Of a stretch of DNA of 15,628 nt, positions 8,331-14,776 are shown piece after piece. This stretch comes from Dehalococcoidia bacterium (GTDB lineage: Bacteria > Chloroflexota > Dehalococcoidia > UBA2979): contig JALOAM010000068.1 of the NCBI GenBank assembly GCA_023228765.1, positions 1-15,628 of the forward strand, in the 5' to 3' direction. Within the stretch, counting starts at the first letter, position 1. Every line of letters starts with the position of its first letter. A program made the translations under genes and the position numbers. The notes under the pieces were generated by a model. The model saw nothing but the letters and a program-made list of their open reading frames with translations, searched no databases and was not told the origin of the DNA.

Positions 8331-9369
8331 CGTCGAGGTCCTCATCGGTGTCGTCTTCAACGTCGAAGTCCCCATCGTCGAAGTCCCCATCGTCGAAGTC
8401 CTCAGCGCTGCGCTCAATGACGTCGAGTTCGCCGGGGAAGCGGGCCATGAAGGCGTGGAACATGCGCTCCCAGTCGTGCAGCGAGAGGTGCTGCGGGCGG
8501 GCGACGGGGTCGATGCCGGCGTCCTCCAGCATCGCGATGATGCCCTCGTGCGGCAGTCCGCTCTCGTCGACGAGGGAGTTGTGGAGTTGCTTGCGGGGCT
8601 GGGCGAAGCCGGCGCGGACGATGTGGAAGAACGCCTCGATCTGGCCTGGCGTCAGGTCCAGTGCCGGGCGGTCGAAGCGCTCGATCTCGATGACCGCGGA
8701 CTGCACCTTCGGCGGCGGCCAGAACGCCTGCTTCGGTACCGGGAACAGCACCCGGGGCTCGCCGTAGAGCTTGATCGAGATCGAGAGGAGCGACTCCTTG
8801 CCCTCGCCGCCCGCCATGCGGAGGGCGACCTCGCGCTGCACGAGGATGACGATGCGGTCCGGTGCCGGATCCGCCTCCAGCAGCTTCCGGACGATCGGCT
8901 GCGTGATGTAGTAGGGCAGGTTCCCGACCGCCACGTACGGCACCAGTGGCGCGTCCGCGCCGGACTCCTCGAGGAGCTCGATCGGCTCGAAGTCGAGGAC
9001 GTCCGCCGCGAGGAGGTGGAGCCCCTCGTACTGGTGCAGGCGCTCACGGGTGGAGCCGGCGAGTTCCTCGTCGAGCTCGATGGCGACGACCTGCTTCGCC
9101 CGTTTCGCCAGCTCCTCGGTCAGTCCGCCGGGCCCGGCGCCGATCTCGAGGACGGGGACCTCCGGGTCCCGGACGGCCGCGTCCGCGATGTCGCCGAGGA
9201 GGAACTCATCCACGAGGAAGTGCTGGCCCAGCGCCTTCCTCGGACGGATGCCGAGGCGCTTGAGGTACTCGGGTGGCTCGGGGAGCGGTTCGTGGCCCCT
9301 GGGGCGATGTCCGCCGGGCCTGGCGCGGCGAGCAGCGGAGGATGGGCGCCGACGACGTGCCGGGGTCAT
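8323..9369 (-). CDS. rsmA: 16S rRNA (adenine(1518)-N6/adenine(1519)-N6)-dimethyltransferase (KsgA)
   Basis: A 348-residue SAM-dependent methyltransferase that dimethylates two adjacent adenosines near the 3' end of 16S rRNA, a late step in small-subunit assembly. Seen are RKALGQHFLVD (about 45-54), the SAM loop LEIGAGPGG (74-82) and the catalytic NLPYYI (150-155). Others are VQREVA and the C-terminal RAGFAQPRKQLHNSL, all characteristic of RsmA. The protein is longer than the usual 270-290 residues for two reasons: an Arg/Pro-rich N-terminal leader of about 35 residues, and an acidic C-terminal tail of about 30 residues with DFDDG repeats. The ATG at 9369 has GGGAGG 5 nt upstream; the longer open frame to 9558 runs into the SRP RNA gene and is rejected. 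It overlaps ispE by 8 nt. Confidence 0.97.
   Translation of the reverse strand: MTPARRRRPSSAARRARPGGHRPRGHEPLPEPPEYLKRLGIRPRKALGQHFLVDEFLLGDIADAAVRDPEVPVLEIGAGPGGLTEELAKRAKQVVAIELDEELAGSTRERLHQYEGLHLLAADVLDFEPIELLEESGADAPLVPYVAVGNLPYYITQPIVRKLLEADPAPDRIVILVQREVALRMAGGEGKESLLSISIKLYGEPRVLFPVPKQAFWPPPKVQSAVIEIERFDRPALDLTPGQIEAFFHIVRAGFAQPRKQLHNSLVDESGLPHEGIIAMLEDAGIDPVARPQHLSLHDWERMFHAFMARFPGELDVIERSAEDFDDGDFDDGDFDVEDDTDEDLDDE
8361..8405. repeat. 15-bp tandem repeat in the rsmA acidic tail
   Basis: Three head-to-tail copies of CGTCGAAGTCCCCAT (the third ends differently) encode DFDDG-type units on the minus strand at the end of RsmA. The period is a multiple of three, so copy-number change keeps the frame. 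The repeat also creates extra ATGs in the ispE frame. Confidence 0.9.
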
Positions 9370-9374
9370 CGGCG

Positions 9375-9380
9375 CCTCCC
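9375..9380 (-). promoter_or_regulatory. Ribosome-binding site deciding the rsmA start
   Basis: GGGAGG with a 5-nt spacer (CGCCG) to the ATG at 9369. It fixes the start well downstream of the longest open frame, which would otherwise run into the SRP RNA gene. Confidence 0.7.
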
Positions 9381-9480
9381 AGCCTAGATCTGCGCCCCCG
9401 AGATGTGCGCGAGGTGGATCCTCGGAGTGCTCGATGGTGCTCCTCGGGTGGGGGAGCGATCGAGGTAGGGGTCGGAAGTA

Positions 9481-9743
9481 GCCGTGCCCCGCCGTCGGGC
9501 GGTCCTGGCGGCTTGATCCCGCTGGCCTGCTCAAACCCGGCGACCCCATGGCGCCCAACGCGACCGACTTACCGTTGCTGCCTTCCGGCCCTGGCGGGGT
9601 TCACCGGACGTTGCCGCATGGGACCAGGCTCTCAACGCCGCCTGGCGTTCACAGTCCCGTCTGGACCGATCTCGGGCGGGCATTCAGCCCCGCTATAGCG
9701 GATTGCGGGTACAGGGCACCGCTACCGCCCCGCCTAGCACGAC
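9481..9743 (-). ncRNA. ffs: Large-type signal recognition particle RNA (with Alu domain)
   Basis: The RNA core of the signal recognition particle, which binds Ffh and targets membrane and secreted proteins. On the minus strand the S-domain hairpin is clear: GGGCCGGAAGGCAGCA with a GGAA tetraloop near 9583-9586, flanked by GTGAACCCCGCCA and ACGGTAAG. The 5' Alu-domain sequence GGTAGCGGTGCCCTGTACC and GCAATCCGCTATAGC (about 9687-9725) closely resembles the Bacillus 6S-like scRNA. The 5' GTCGTGC (9743-9737) pairs fully with the 3' GCACGGC (9487-9481, one G-U), closing the long helix 5 and setting a length near 263 nt. The ends may be off by a few bases. The gene lies upstream of rsmA on the same strand, and no protein gene is assigned here. 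Confidence 0.95.
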
Positions 9744-9751
9744 CGTTTCCG

Positions 9752-9760
9752 ATCCTAACA
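9752..9760 (-). promoter_or_regulatory. ffs: Possible extended -10 of the SRP RNA promoter
   Basis: TGTTAGGAT on the minus strand matches an extended -10 (TGn plus TAGGAT, four of six bases of TATAAT). It ends about 8 nt before the predicted RNA 5' end. No convincing -35 box is seen 16-19 nt upstream. Confidence 0.35.
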
Positions 9761-9815
9761 GGGCGTCCGGCGCAGGCGCTAATCGGAGGCCCCGCCCGGC
9801 CCGTCCCACCAATCC

Positions 9816-9858
9816 GACCCCCTCGCCCGCGAAGCGGGAGAGGGTTGGGGTGAGGGTC
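9816..9858 (-). repeat. Palindromic intergenic element, copy 5 (inverted)
   Basis: This copy runs in the opposite orientation to the others: GACCCTCACCCCAA reads on the minus strand, followed by the stem-loop (9820-9830 with 9834-9844, GAA/TTC loop). The 25-nt stem-loop is identical to copy 2. It lies 53 nt past the stop of the small three-helix membrane gene and upstream of the SRP RNA promoter, so it could insulate the two. Confidence 0.85.
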
Positions 9859-9911
9859 TGCTCCGGATCAGCGATGGCCCCCGACGGTGGCGAGTGCGTA
9901 CGCCACCCGTG

Positions 9912-10268
9912 TCACCAGTCGCCGATGAGCTTGTCGAGCATGGCCAGGGTGAGAACCGCCATGGCGGCGAGGGCGAGCGAGATGCCGAAGGTGAGGCGGT
10001 CGATGCGGCCTCGATCGGGACGCGCGATGGCGTAGGCGGCTGCACCGCCGATCGCACCGGCGCCGACGGTGAGGACGACGCCACCGACGAGGCCGTAGAA
10101 GAGGACCCCGAGTACGGCGCCGGGGATGGCGTCCGGACCCGAGACGTAGCCGGCGAACGGGACGGGGAAGCGGTAGACGAGGGCGCAGAGGCCGGCGAGG
10201 GGGAACGTGAGGACGGAGGTCCAGAGGGCGCCGCGGAGCACGCTGGAGGCGAGCGAGCGGGTGGGCAT
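9912..10268 (-). CDS. Small membrane protein, unknown function
   Basis: A 118-residue hydrophobic protein of no recognised family. Membrane segments are visible at about 12-32 (GALWTSVLTFPLAGLCALVY), 48-80 (a long Gly/Ala/Val stretch that may be one or two helices, with VGAGAIGGAAAYA) and 93-113. A short charged loop RPDRGRID (83-90) precedes the last helix. The ATG at 10268 has AGGAAG about 10 nt upstream, a slightly long spacing. The gene is divergent from dinG and stands alone, followed by repeat copy 5. Composition and helix pattern favour a real gene, but no function can be inferred. Confidence 0.65.
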   Translation of the reverse strand: MPTRSLASSVLRGALWTSVLTFPLAGLCALVYRFPVPFAGYVSGPDAIPGAVLGVLFYGLVGGVVLTVGAGAIGGAAAYAIARPDRGRIDRLTFGISLALAAMAVLTLAMLDKLIGDW

Positions 10269-10336
10269 GTGGACTCACTTCCTCGTGGGGAGGTGGTGCC
10301 TCGTCGCTTGGGATGAGTTTCAGACTAGGGCAGTTG

Positions 10337-10378
10337 CCTTCACCCCAACCCTCTCCCGCGGGGCCGGGAGAGGGGGTC
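10337..10378 (+). repeat. Palindromic intergenic element, copy 6
   Basis: CCTTCACCCCAA precedes CCCTCTCCCG / CGGGAGAGGG (10 bp; arms 10349-10358 and 10365-10374) and ends in GGGTC. It is the only copy in a divergent gap, away from any gene 3' end, so a terminator role cannot explain the whole family. Confidence 0.85.
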
Positions 10379-10389
10379 GGAGGCGGAGC

Positions 10390-10447
10390 GGGACGGGGAC
10401 GGCGAGGGACGGGGACGGCGAGGGACGGGGACGGCGAGGGACGGGGA
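10390..10447. repeat. 16-bp tandem repeat, about 3.6 copies
   Basis: The unit GGGACGGGGACGGCGA is repeated exactly three times from 10390, plus a 10-nt partial copy. The array is bracketed by two copies of AGGGGGTCGG exactly 80 bp apart (10371-10380 and 10451-10460); the first is the tail of palindromic copy 6. The G-runs could form G-quadruplex-like structure on the plus strand. Confidence 0.92.
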
Positions 10448-10572
10448 GTGAGGGGGTCGGTAGGATGGAGACTCCCCGAGCCAGATGGTGTCAGTCGCCT
10501 CCCCGGCGACGCTTCCGATGCCGCGAGAATGGTGATGCGTCGGGACGCGAGAGCTGCCGGGAGGCGCGCTGA

Positions 10573-13416
10573 GTGCTGGACGAGTTCGTCGCACTGGACC
10601 TGGAGACCACGGGGCTGAACGTGGAGTCCGACCTCATCATCGAGGTGGGCGCGACGCGCTTTGACCGCTCCGGGCGGGTCGAGAACTACCGGACGTTCGT
10701 GAACCCTGGGCGGGAGATCCCGATCGAGGTGCAGGACCTGACGGGGATCTCGAACGCCGACGTGGCGGGTGCGCCTCGGTTCTCCGAGGTGCGCGAGGCC
10801 GTGCGGGCGTTCATCGGCGACCGGCCGCTGGTGGGACAGAACATCGCGTTCGACATCGCGTTCCTCGAGGCGGAGCGGGTGCACTCGTATGCGCCGGCGT
10901 TCGACACGTGGGAGCTGGCGTCCGTGCTGCTGCCGACGGCGGACCGCCTGAACCTCGGGAAGATCGCGGAGGCGCTGGGGATCGCGATGCCGGTGGCGCA
11001 TCGCGCGCTCGCGGACGCCGAGGCGACGCGGGACATCTTCCTCGCGCTACTGGGACGGCTGGAGGGGATGCCTCGGTCGTTGCTGGTGGAGCTGCGTGGG
11101 TTCGCGGAGCGGGCCGGTTGGGGCATCATCGCGCTGATCGACGACGCCCTCGCGCGAGGTGGTGAGGCCTCGATCAGCGCCGAGGAAGCGCTCGCGGTGA
11201 TGGCGTCGCTGCCGATCGCGCCGCACCGGGAACGTCTCGAACCGCTCGTGCGGAGCACCACGCGGGTCGTGACGCGGCCCCAGGAGATCGACGCGGTGTT
11301 CGGGATCGCGGCGCGACGCCCGGACCTGTTCGCGACGTACGAGGCGCGTCCCTCGCAGGTGACGATGGCGCGGGCGGTCGCGGGGCACCTCCGTGATGGC
11401 GGCCACCTCGCCGTGGAGGCGGGGACGGGCACCGGGAAGTCGATGGCGTACCTGGTGCCCTCGTTGTTGCACGCGGTGCGGAACAGCGACCGCGTGGTGG
11501 TGAGCACGCACACCCTCAACCTGCAGGACCAGCTCGCGCACCGCGACGCGCCCGCCTCCGCGGCGCTCGTCGAGGCGTACCTGCGCGAGCAGGGCGAGAC
11601 CGGCGGCGCGCGGATCTCCGTCCTGAAGGGGCGCGGGAACTACCTCTGCCTGGAGCGGTGGGCGCAGATGCGCCAGGACCCCTCGCCGCGCACCGAGGCA
11701 GAGGTGCGGCTGTTCGCGCGGGTGGCGGCCTGGCTGCCGACCACCGAGACGGGCGACCTCGCCGAGCTGTACATGACCTCGCAGGAGCGGCCGTGGTGGC
11801 CGCAGATCTCGGCGGACGACACGGACTGCCTCGCCCGGCGGTGCGCGTACGTGCGCGATGGGTCCTGCTTCCTGCTGCGTGCGCGGCAACGCGCCGCGGC
11901 GTCCCACCTCGTGATCGCGAACCACTCGCTGCTGCTCGTGAATGCCGTCCGCGATGACAGCGTGCTGCCGCCGTTCGACCACCTGGTCGTGGACGAGGCG
12001 CACCGGTTGGAGGACGTCGCGACGCAGCACTTCAGCGCGACGCTGGGCATGAAGGAGCTGCGCGACATCGTCGATGTCCTCGGGATGGCGGACCGGCACG
12101 GCGAACCGGCGTTCGCGCGACGCCTGCAGGGCCTTGCTGGCTCGTTCGGCGAGGTGCTCGCGCTGTCGCCCCTCGCGGGCCTCGCACCGCTCGCGGAGCA
12201 GGTGGATGTGGCGGTGAGCGGGACGCGCGAGCACGTCCGCGCGCTCCGCGACGCGCTGCGGGTGTTCATCAACGAGCTCGCCGAGGAAGGCGCCCCCCGC
12301 TCGGACATCTCCCTCACCCCCGCCCGCCGAGGCCACGCGGCGTGGGAGGAGGTCGAGACGGAGGCCGTGAACGTCGACCTCGGCCTCAAGATCACCAGCG
12401 ACCGGCTCGGGCAGGTGAAGCAGACCGTCGACGGCCTCGAGGCGCAGGGTGCCCTCCAGGGTGACGCGATCCGCGCCGAGATCGGGCGGTACGTGGAGGC
12501 GCTGACGAAGGCGCGCGAAACGCTGCTGAAGGTGGTGCTGCGCCCGAGCCGCGAGGAGGTCACCTGGGTAACCCGCGCCGAGGGCGACATCCGCCTCGGG
12601 CGGGCGCCGCTCGACGTGGCGCCGCGGCTGGCGGAGGACCTGTACGGCGACCGTGCCTCGATCCTCGCGACCAGCGCGACGCTGACCACGGGTGGATCGT
12701 TCGACTTCGCGATCCGCCGGCTGGGGATGGAAGAGGCGGACACCCTCCTCGTCGAGTCGCCGTACGACTACCGCCGCGCGGTGGTGGCGCTCCTCGCGGA
12801 GGACCTCCCGGAGCCGGGGATGCCCTCCTACGACTCGTCGTTGCAGCAGACGATCGCGGACGTCGTGCGGGCCTCGGCGGGCCGCACCCTCGTACTGTTC
12901 ACGTCTCATGCCTCCGTGCGCGCGACCGCGGCAGCGCTGCGCGAACTGCTGGCCGAGGACGAGATCAACGTGTTCGCGCAGGGCGTGGACGGGTCGCCGC
13001 AGCGGCTGCTGCGACTGCTGAACGAGCGCCCTCGGTCCGTGATCCTCGGGACGGCAGCGTTCTGGGAGGGGATCGACGTGCCGGGGGACGCACTCTCGCA
13101 GATCGTGATCGCGCGCCTCCCGTTCCCGGTGCCAACCGACCCCGTGTACGAGGGCCGCTCCAACCAGTTCGACGACCCCTTCGCGGAGTACGCGCTGCCG
13201 CAGGCCGTCCTCCGCTTCCGCCAGGGCTTCGGCCGCCTGATCCGCGGTTCCACCGACCGAGGCACGTTCGTGGTGGTGGACAGCCGCATCGTGCGACGCC
13301 AGTACGGCGAGACCTTCCTGGAGGGCCTGCCGGACTGCGAGGTGCGCACGATGAAGGCGGACGCCCTCGCCGCGCACGTGGAACGCTGGCTCTCGGTGGA
13401 GCGCCGGCTGACGTGA
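10573..13416 (+). CDS. dinG: DinG-family helicase fused to a DEDDh 3'-5' exonuclease
   Basis: A 947-residue protein joining an N-terminal DnaQ-like exonuclease (about 1-165) to an XPD/DinG superfamily 2 helicase, probably acting in DNA repair or on R-loops and replication conflicts. Exonuclease residues D9, E11, D94, H143 and D148 complete the DEDDh set. The helicase shows Walker A AGTGTGKS (283-290), DEAH (474-477) and the motif VI region QGFGRLIR (884-891). Four cysteines, C359, C419, C424 and C432, lie between Walker A and DEAH, as in the Fe-S cluster of E. coli DinG. The exonuclease-fused DinG of Staphylococcus and Bacillus is known to lack the cluster, so having both is notable. The start is GTG at 10573 with GGGAGG 8 nt upstream. 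The stop overlaps the next gene by 4 nt. Confidence 0.95.
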   Translation: MLDEFVALDLETTGLNVESDLIIEVGATRFDRSGRVENYRTFVNPGREIPIEVQDLTGISNADVAGAPRFSEVREAVRAFIGDRPLVGQNIAFDIAFLEAERVHSYAPAFDTWELASVLLPTADRLNLGKIAEALGIAMPVAHRALADAEATRDIFLALLGRLEGMPRSLLVELRGFAERAGWGIIALIDDALARGGEASISAEEALAVMASLPIAPHRERLEPLVRSTTRVVTRPQEIDAVFGIAARRPDLFATYEARPSQVTMARAVAGHLRDGGHLAVEAGTGTGKSMAYLVPSLLHAVRNSDRVVVSTHTLNLQDQLAHRDAPASAALVEAYLREQGETGGARISVLKGRGNYLCLERWAQMRQDPSPRTEAEVRLFARVAAWLPTTETGDLAELYMTSQERPWWPQISADDTDCLARRCAYVRDGSCFLLRARQRAAASHLVIANHSLLLVNAVRDDSVLPPFDHLVVDEAHRLEDVATQHFSATLGMKELRDIVDVLGMADRHGEPAFARRLQGLAGSFGEVLALSPLAGLAPLAEQVDVAVSGTREHVRALRDALRVFINELAEEGAPRSDISLTPARRGHAAWEEVETEAVNVDLGLKITSDRLGQVKQTVDGLEAQGALQGDAIRAEIGRYVEALTKARETLLKVVLRPSREEVTWVTRAEGDIRLGRAPLDVAPRLAEDLYGDRASILATSATLTTGGSFDFAIRRLGMEEADTLLVESPYDYRRAVVALLAEDLPEPGMPSYDSSLQQTIADVVRASAGRTLVLFTSHASVRATAAALRELLAEDEINVFAQGVDGSPQRLLRLLNERPRSVILGTAAFWEGIDVPGDALSQIVIARLPFPVPTDPVYEGRSNQFDDPFAEYALPQAVLRFRQGFGRLIRGSTDRGTFVVVDSRIVRRQYGETFLEGLPDCEVRTMKADALAAHVERWLSVERRLT

Positions 13417-13898
13417 GCGTCTGGACGAAGTACCTCGGCGTGTCACTGGTGACCTCGGACGCGGCGCGCGTGGCGGCCCAGCCGGCGCTCGTGCGCGCCC
13501 TGACGGACGGCCACGACCGCGCCGCCGCTCCCGCGATGCCCGAGGACGCCGAGAGCCTCGGTGAGTGGTTCGAGATGCGCGAGGGCGGCGAGACCGTGGG
13601 GGTCGCCCTCGTGCGGCGCGACTGCCCGAAGCCCGGACAGGCCGCGTTGCTGGCCGTGGCAACCGCTCGCGAGGTGCGCGGCCGCGCGACCTCCACGAAG
13701 ACGGTGCTGGCGGCGGAGCGGAAGCTCGCCGCCGAGGGCTACTCGCCGATGTTCGTGCGGGTGCCTCGGACGAACGGGCGCGGGCTGTACTTCATGCTGC
13801 GCTGCGGGTTCACGCCGGTACCGGCGCTGGAGCGGCCCGCCTCGGACGGTGGGGACGCGACATGGTTTGGGCGTCCCGGGGTGGCTACAGGGCGGTAG
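13413..13898 (+). CDS. GNAT-like acetyltransferase domain protein
   Basis: A 161-residue protein with a GNAT-type fold. The central strand AALLAVATA (77-85) leads into a degenerate acetyl-CoA loop EVRGRATSTK (87-96), then a helix (97-108) and the strand MFVRVP. The closing motif NGRGLYFMLRCGFTPVP (121-137) matches motif B of GNAT enzymes. The usual R-x-x-G-x-G/A is weakened to R89-x-x-A-x-S, so acetyl-CoA binding is likely but not certain. The first 40 residues look unlike a full GNAT N-terminus. The GTG start at 13413 shares the GTGA overlap with the dinG stop, so the two are co-translated. A link to the helicase is suggested only by the overlap, and the substrate is unknown. Confidence 0.75.
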   Translation: MSVWTKYLGVSLVTSDAARVAAQPALVRALTDGHDRAAAPAMPEDAESLGEWFEMREGGETVGVALVRRDCPKPGQAALLAVATAREVRGRATSTKTVLAAERKLAAEGYSPMFVRVPRTNGRGLYFMLRCGFTPVPALERPASDGGDATWFGRPGVATGR

Positions 13899-13952
13899 GT
13901 GGGTGGCCTCGGGCGGTGCGTTGCGCTGAGTGTGCGCGAGCGTCGTGGGTTG

Positions 13953-13993
13953 CCCTCACCCCAACCCTCTCCCGCCAGAGGGGGAGAGGGGTC
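13953..13993 (+). repeat. Palindromic intergenic element, copy 7
   Basis: CCCTCACCCCAA precedes CCCTCTCCC / GGGAGAGGG (9 bp, 8-nt loop; arms 13965-13973 and 13982-13990), ending in GGTC. It lies in the 141-bp convergent gap between the GNAT-like gene and the two-helix membrane gene, so a bidirectional terminator role is possible. Confidence 0.85.
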
Positions 13994-14039
13994 GAAGTAC
14001 AGAGAGGGACGGCGGAGTTCGTTCGAAGGCACCGGAGGG

Positions 14040-14384
14040 CTAGCGGCGGCGGCGCTTCTTCCTCGGGGTGGGGGGTGTGGCCTCTGACGGGGCGGTCGCC
14101 GTGCTGGCCTGTCGTTCGCGGCGGCGTTCGGCGTCGAGGTGACGCTGGACCATGGCGCGGCGGGCCCACGTGCGCCAGGCCCAGGCGAGGCTGAGCGCGA
14201 GGCCGATGTACATGAAGAGGTCGAGCGCGCCGAGGGGGCCCGGGGCGAAGTTCGCGGAGGCGACGCGGCCGACGAGGATGCCGGCGAAGAAGATCGCGAT
14301 GTAGCGCATCTTCGACGGCCTCGGGACGAGGTCAGGGTCGGTCGCGGGCTCCGCGGAGCGTGGCCCGGCGGGGTCGTCGGGCAT
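14040..14384 (-). CDS. Small two-helix membrane protein with basic tail
   Basis: A 114-residue protein not assigned to a family. An acidic, Pro-rich N-terminus (1-25) is followed by two membrane helices, about 27-44 (RYIAIFFAGILVGRVASA) and 50-71 (PLGALDLFMYIGLALSLAW). A strongly basic cytoplasmic segment follows (RTWARRAMVQRHLDAERRRERQ) and then a Pro/Thr linker ending in KKRRRR. The basic tail could contact nucleic acid or acidic lipid, but this is speculation. The ATG at 14384 lies 6 nt past the stop of the PHD-like gene, indicating one operon. The ribosome site is weak, so translation may depend on coupling. Confidence 0.7.
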   Translation of the reverse strand: MPDDPAGPRSAEPATDPDLVPRPSKMRYIAIFFAGILVGRVASANFAPGPLGALDLFMYIGLALSLAWAWRTWARRAMVQRHLDAERRRERQASTATAPSEATPPTPRKKRRRR

Positions 14385-14390
14385 CGCGAG

Positions 14391-14750
14391 CTACTCGTCT
14401 TCCACGCGGCGGAAGGCGCGGCGGGCGCCCTCCGGGGGGGCTTCGCCGGGGCGCTGTGGGGGAAGCGGGATGTGGCTGCCGAGCACGGTGCCGGCGAGCC
14501 CTTCAGCCTTCGCCCGGTCGGCGCCGAGGGCGGCCACGCGACGGTGCTCGGCGGCCTCGATGCAGTCGTTGCAGATCGTCTCCACGCCGTCGCCGGAGCC
14601 CAGCATGGCGTCGCCGCAGTCCTTGCCCGGCCGGTTCGAGTACGGGTTCAGGTGGTACCAGCGCGAGCAGTCGAGGCACTCCGAGAGCAAGGAGGCGTCT
14701 TCAGCCTCCTCGTGGCAGACGGCACAGACGAGGTCGGGCGGGGTGCGCAT
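14391..14750 (-). CDS. Small PHD/RING-like zinc-finger protein
   Basis: A 119-residue protein whose first half carries eight regularly spaced zinc ligands: C9, C12, C25, C28, H33, C45, C60 and C63. The order Cys4-His-Cys3 and the CLDCSRWYHL segment match the core of a PHD finger, which has CxxC, an aromatic pair and His. However, the His-to-Cys gap is 11 residues rather than 2, so an insertion or a different treble-clef or RING-like fold is possible. The second half is Ala/Arg/Pro-rich and probably unstructured, with a C7 run in its DNA (14434-14440). The ATG at 14750 has GAGG 6 nt upstream. It lies 26 nt after the nucleotidyltransferase gene and 6 nt before the membrane gene. Function is unknown; protein-protein or RNA binding is the simplest guess. 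Confidence 0.78.
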   Translation of the reverse strand: MRTPPDLVCAVCHEEAEDASLLSECLDCSRWYHLNPYSNRPGKDCGDAMLGSGDGVETICNDCIEAAEHRRVAALGADRAKAEGLAGTVLGSHIPLPPQRPGEAPPEGARRAFRRVEDE

Positions 14751-14776
14751 GGGGTACCTCTGGTTCCAGTCGCCGT

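Larger units (their letters stand above)
10269..10572. other. Divergent intergenic region between small membrane gene and dinG
   Basis: This 304-bp gap holds palindromic copy 6, a 16-bp tandem array, and a 100-bp stretch before the dinG start with a TAGGAT (10461-10466) that could be a -10 box. GGGAGG (10559-10564) sits 8 nt before the GTG start. No coding potential is seen on either strand. Confidence 0.6.

Noticed and set aside
8361..8405. Short direct repeats considered as a CRISPR array
   Set aside because: The units are 15 bp with no spacers, are in frame, and encode the acidic RsmA tail.
8331..8417. Longer ispE N-terminus with MGTST repeats
   Set aside because: The Met-Gly-Thr-Ser-Thr units are a second-frame reading of the RsmA tail repeat; the conserved kinase N-terminus begins at 8330.
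9370..9558. N-terminal extension of rsmA to 9558
   Set aside because: It overlaps the SRP RNA 3' end, shows no conserved sequence, and the ATG at 9369 has a strong GGGAGG 5 nt upstream.
9481..9743. tmRNA or tRNA in the rsmA upstream region
   Set aside because: The GGAA-capped S-domain hairpin and Alu-domain bases identify SRP RNA; there is no tRNA-like acceptor or tag reading frame.
10390..10447. Tandem array as a replication origin iteron set
   Set aside because: There is no AT-rich unwinding region, DnaA-box match or replication gene nearby; the array looks like slippage within a repeat tail.
11047..13662. Very long open frame antisense to dinG (871 residues)
   Set aside because: It is Arg/His/Pro-rich, has no recognisable domain and is the expected shadow of a GC-rich gene whose sense frame carries complete exonuclease and helicase motifs.
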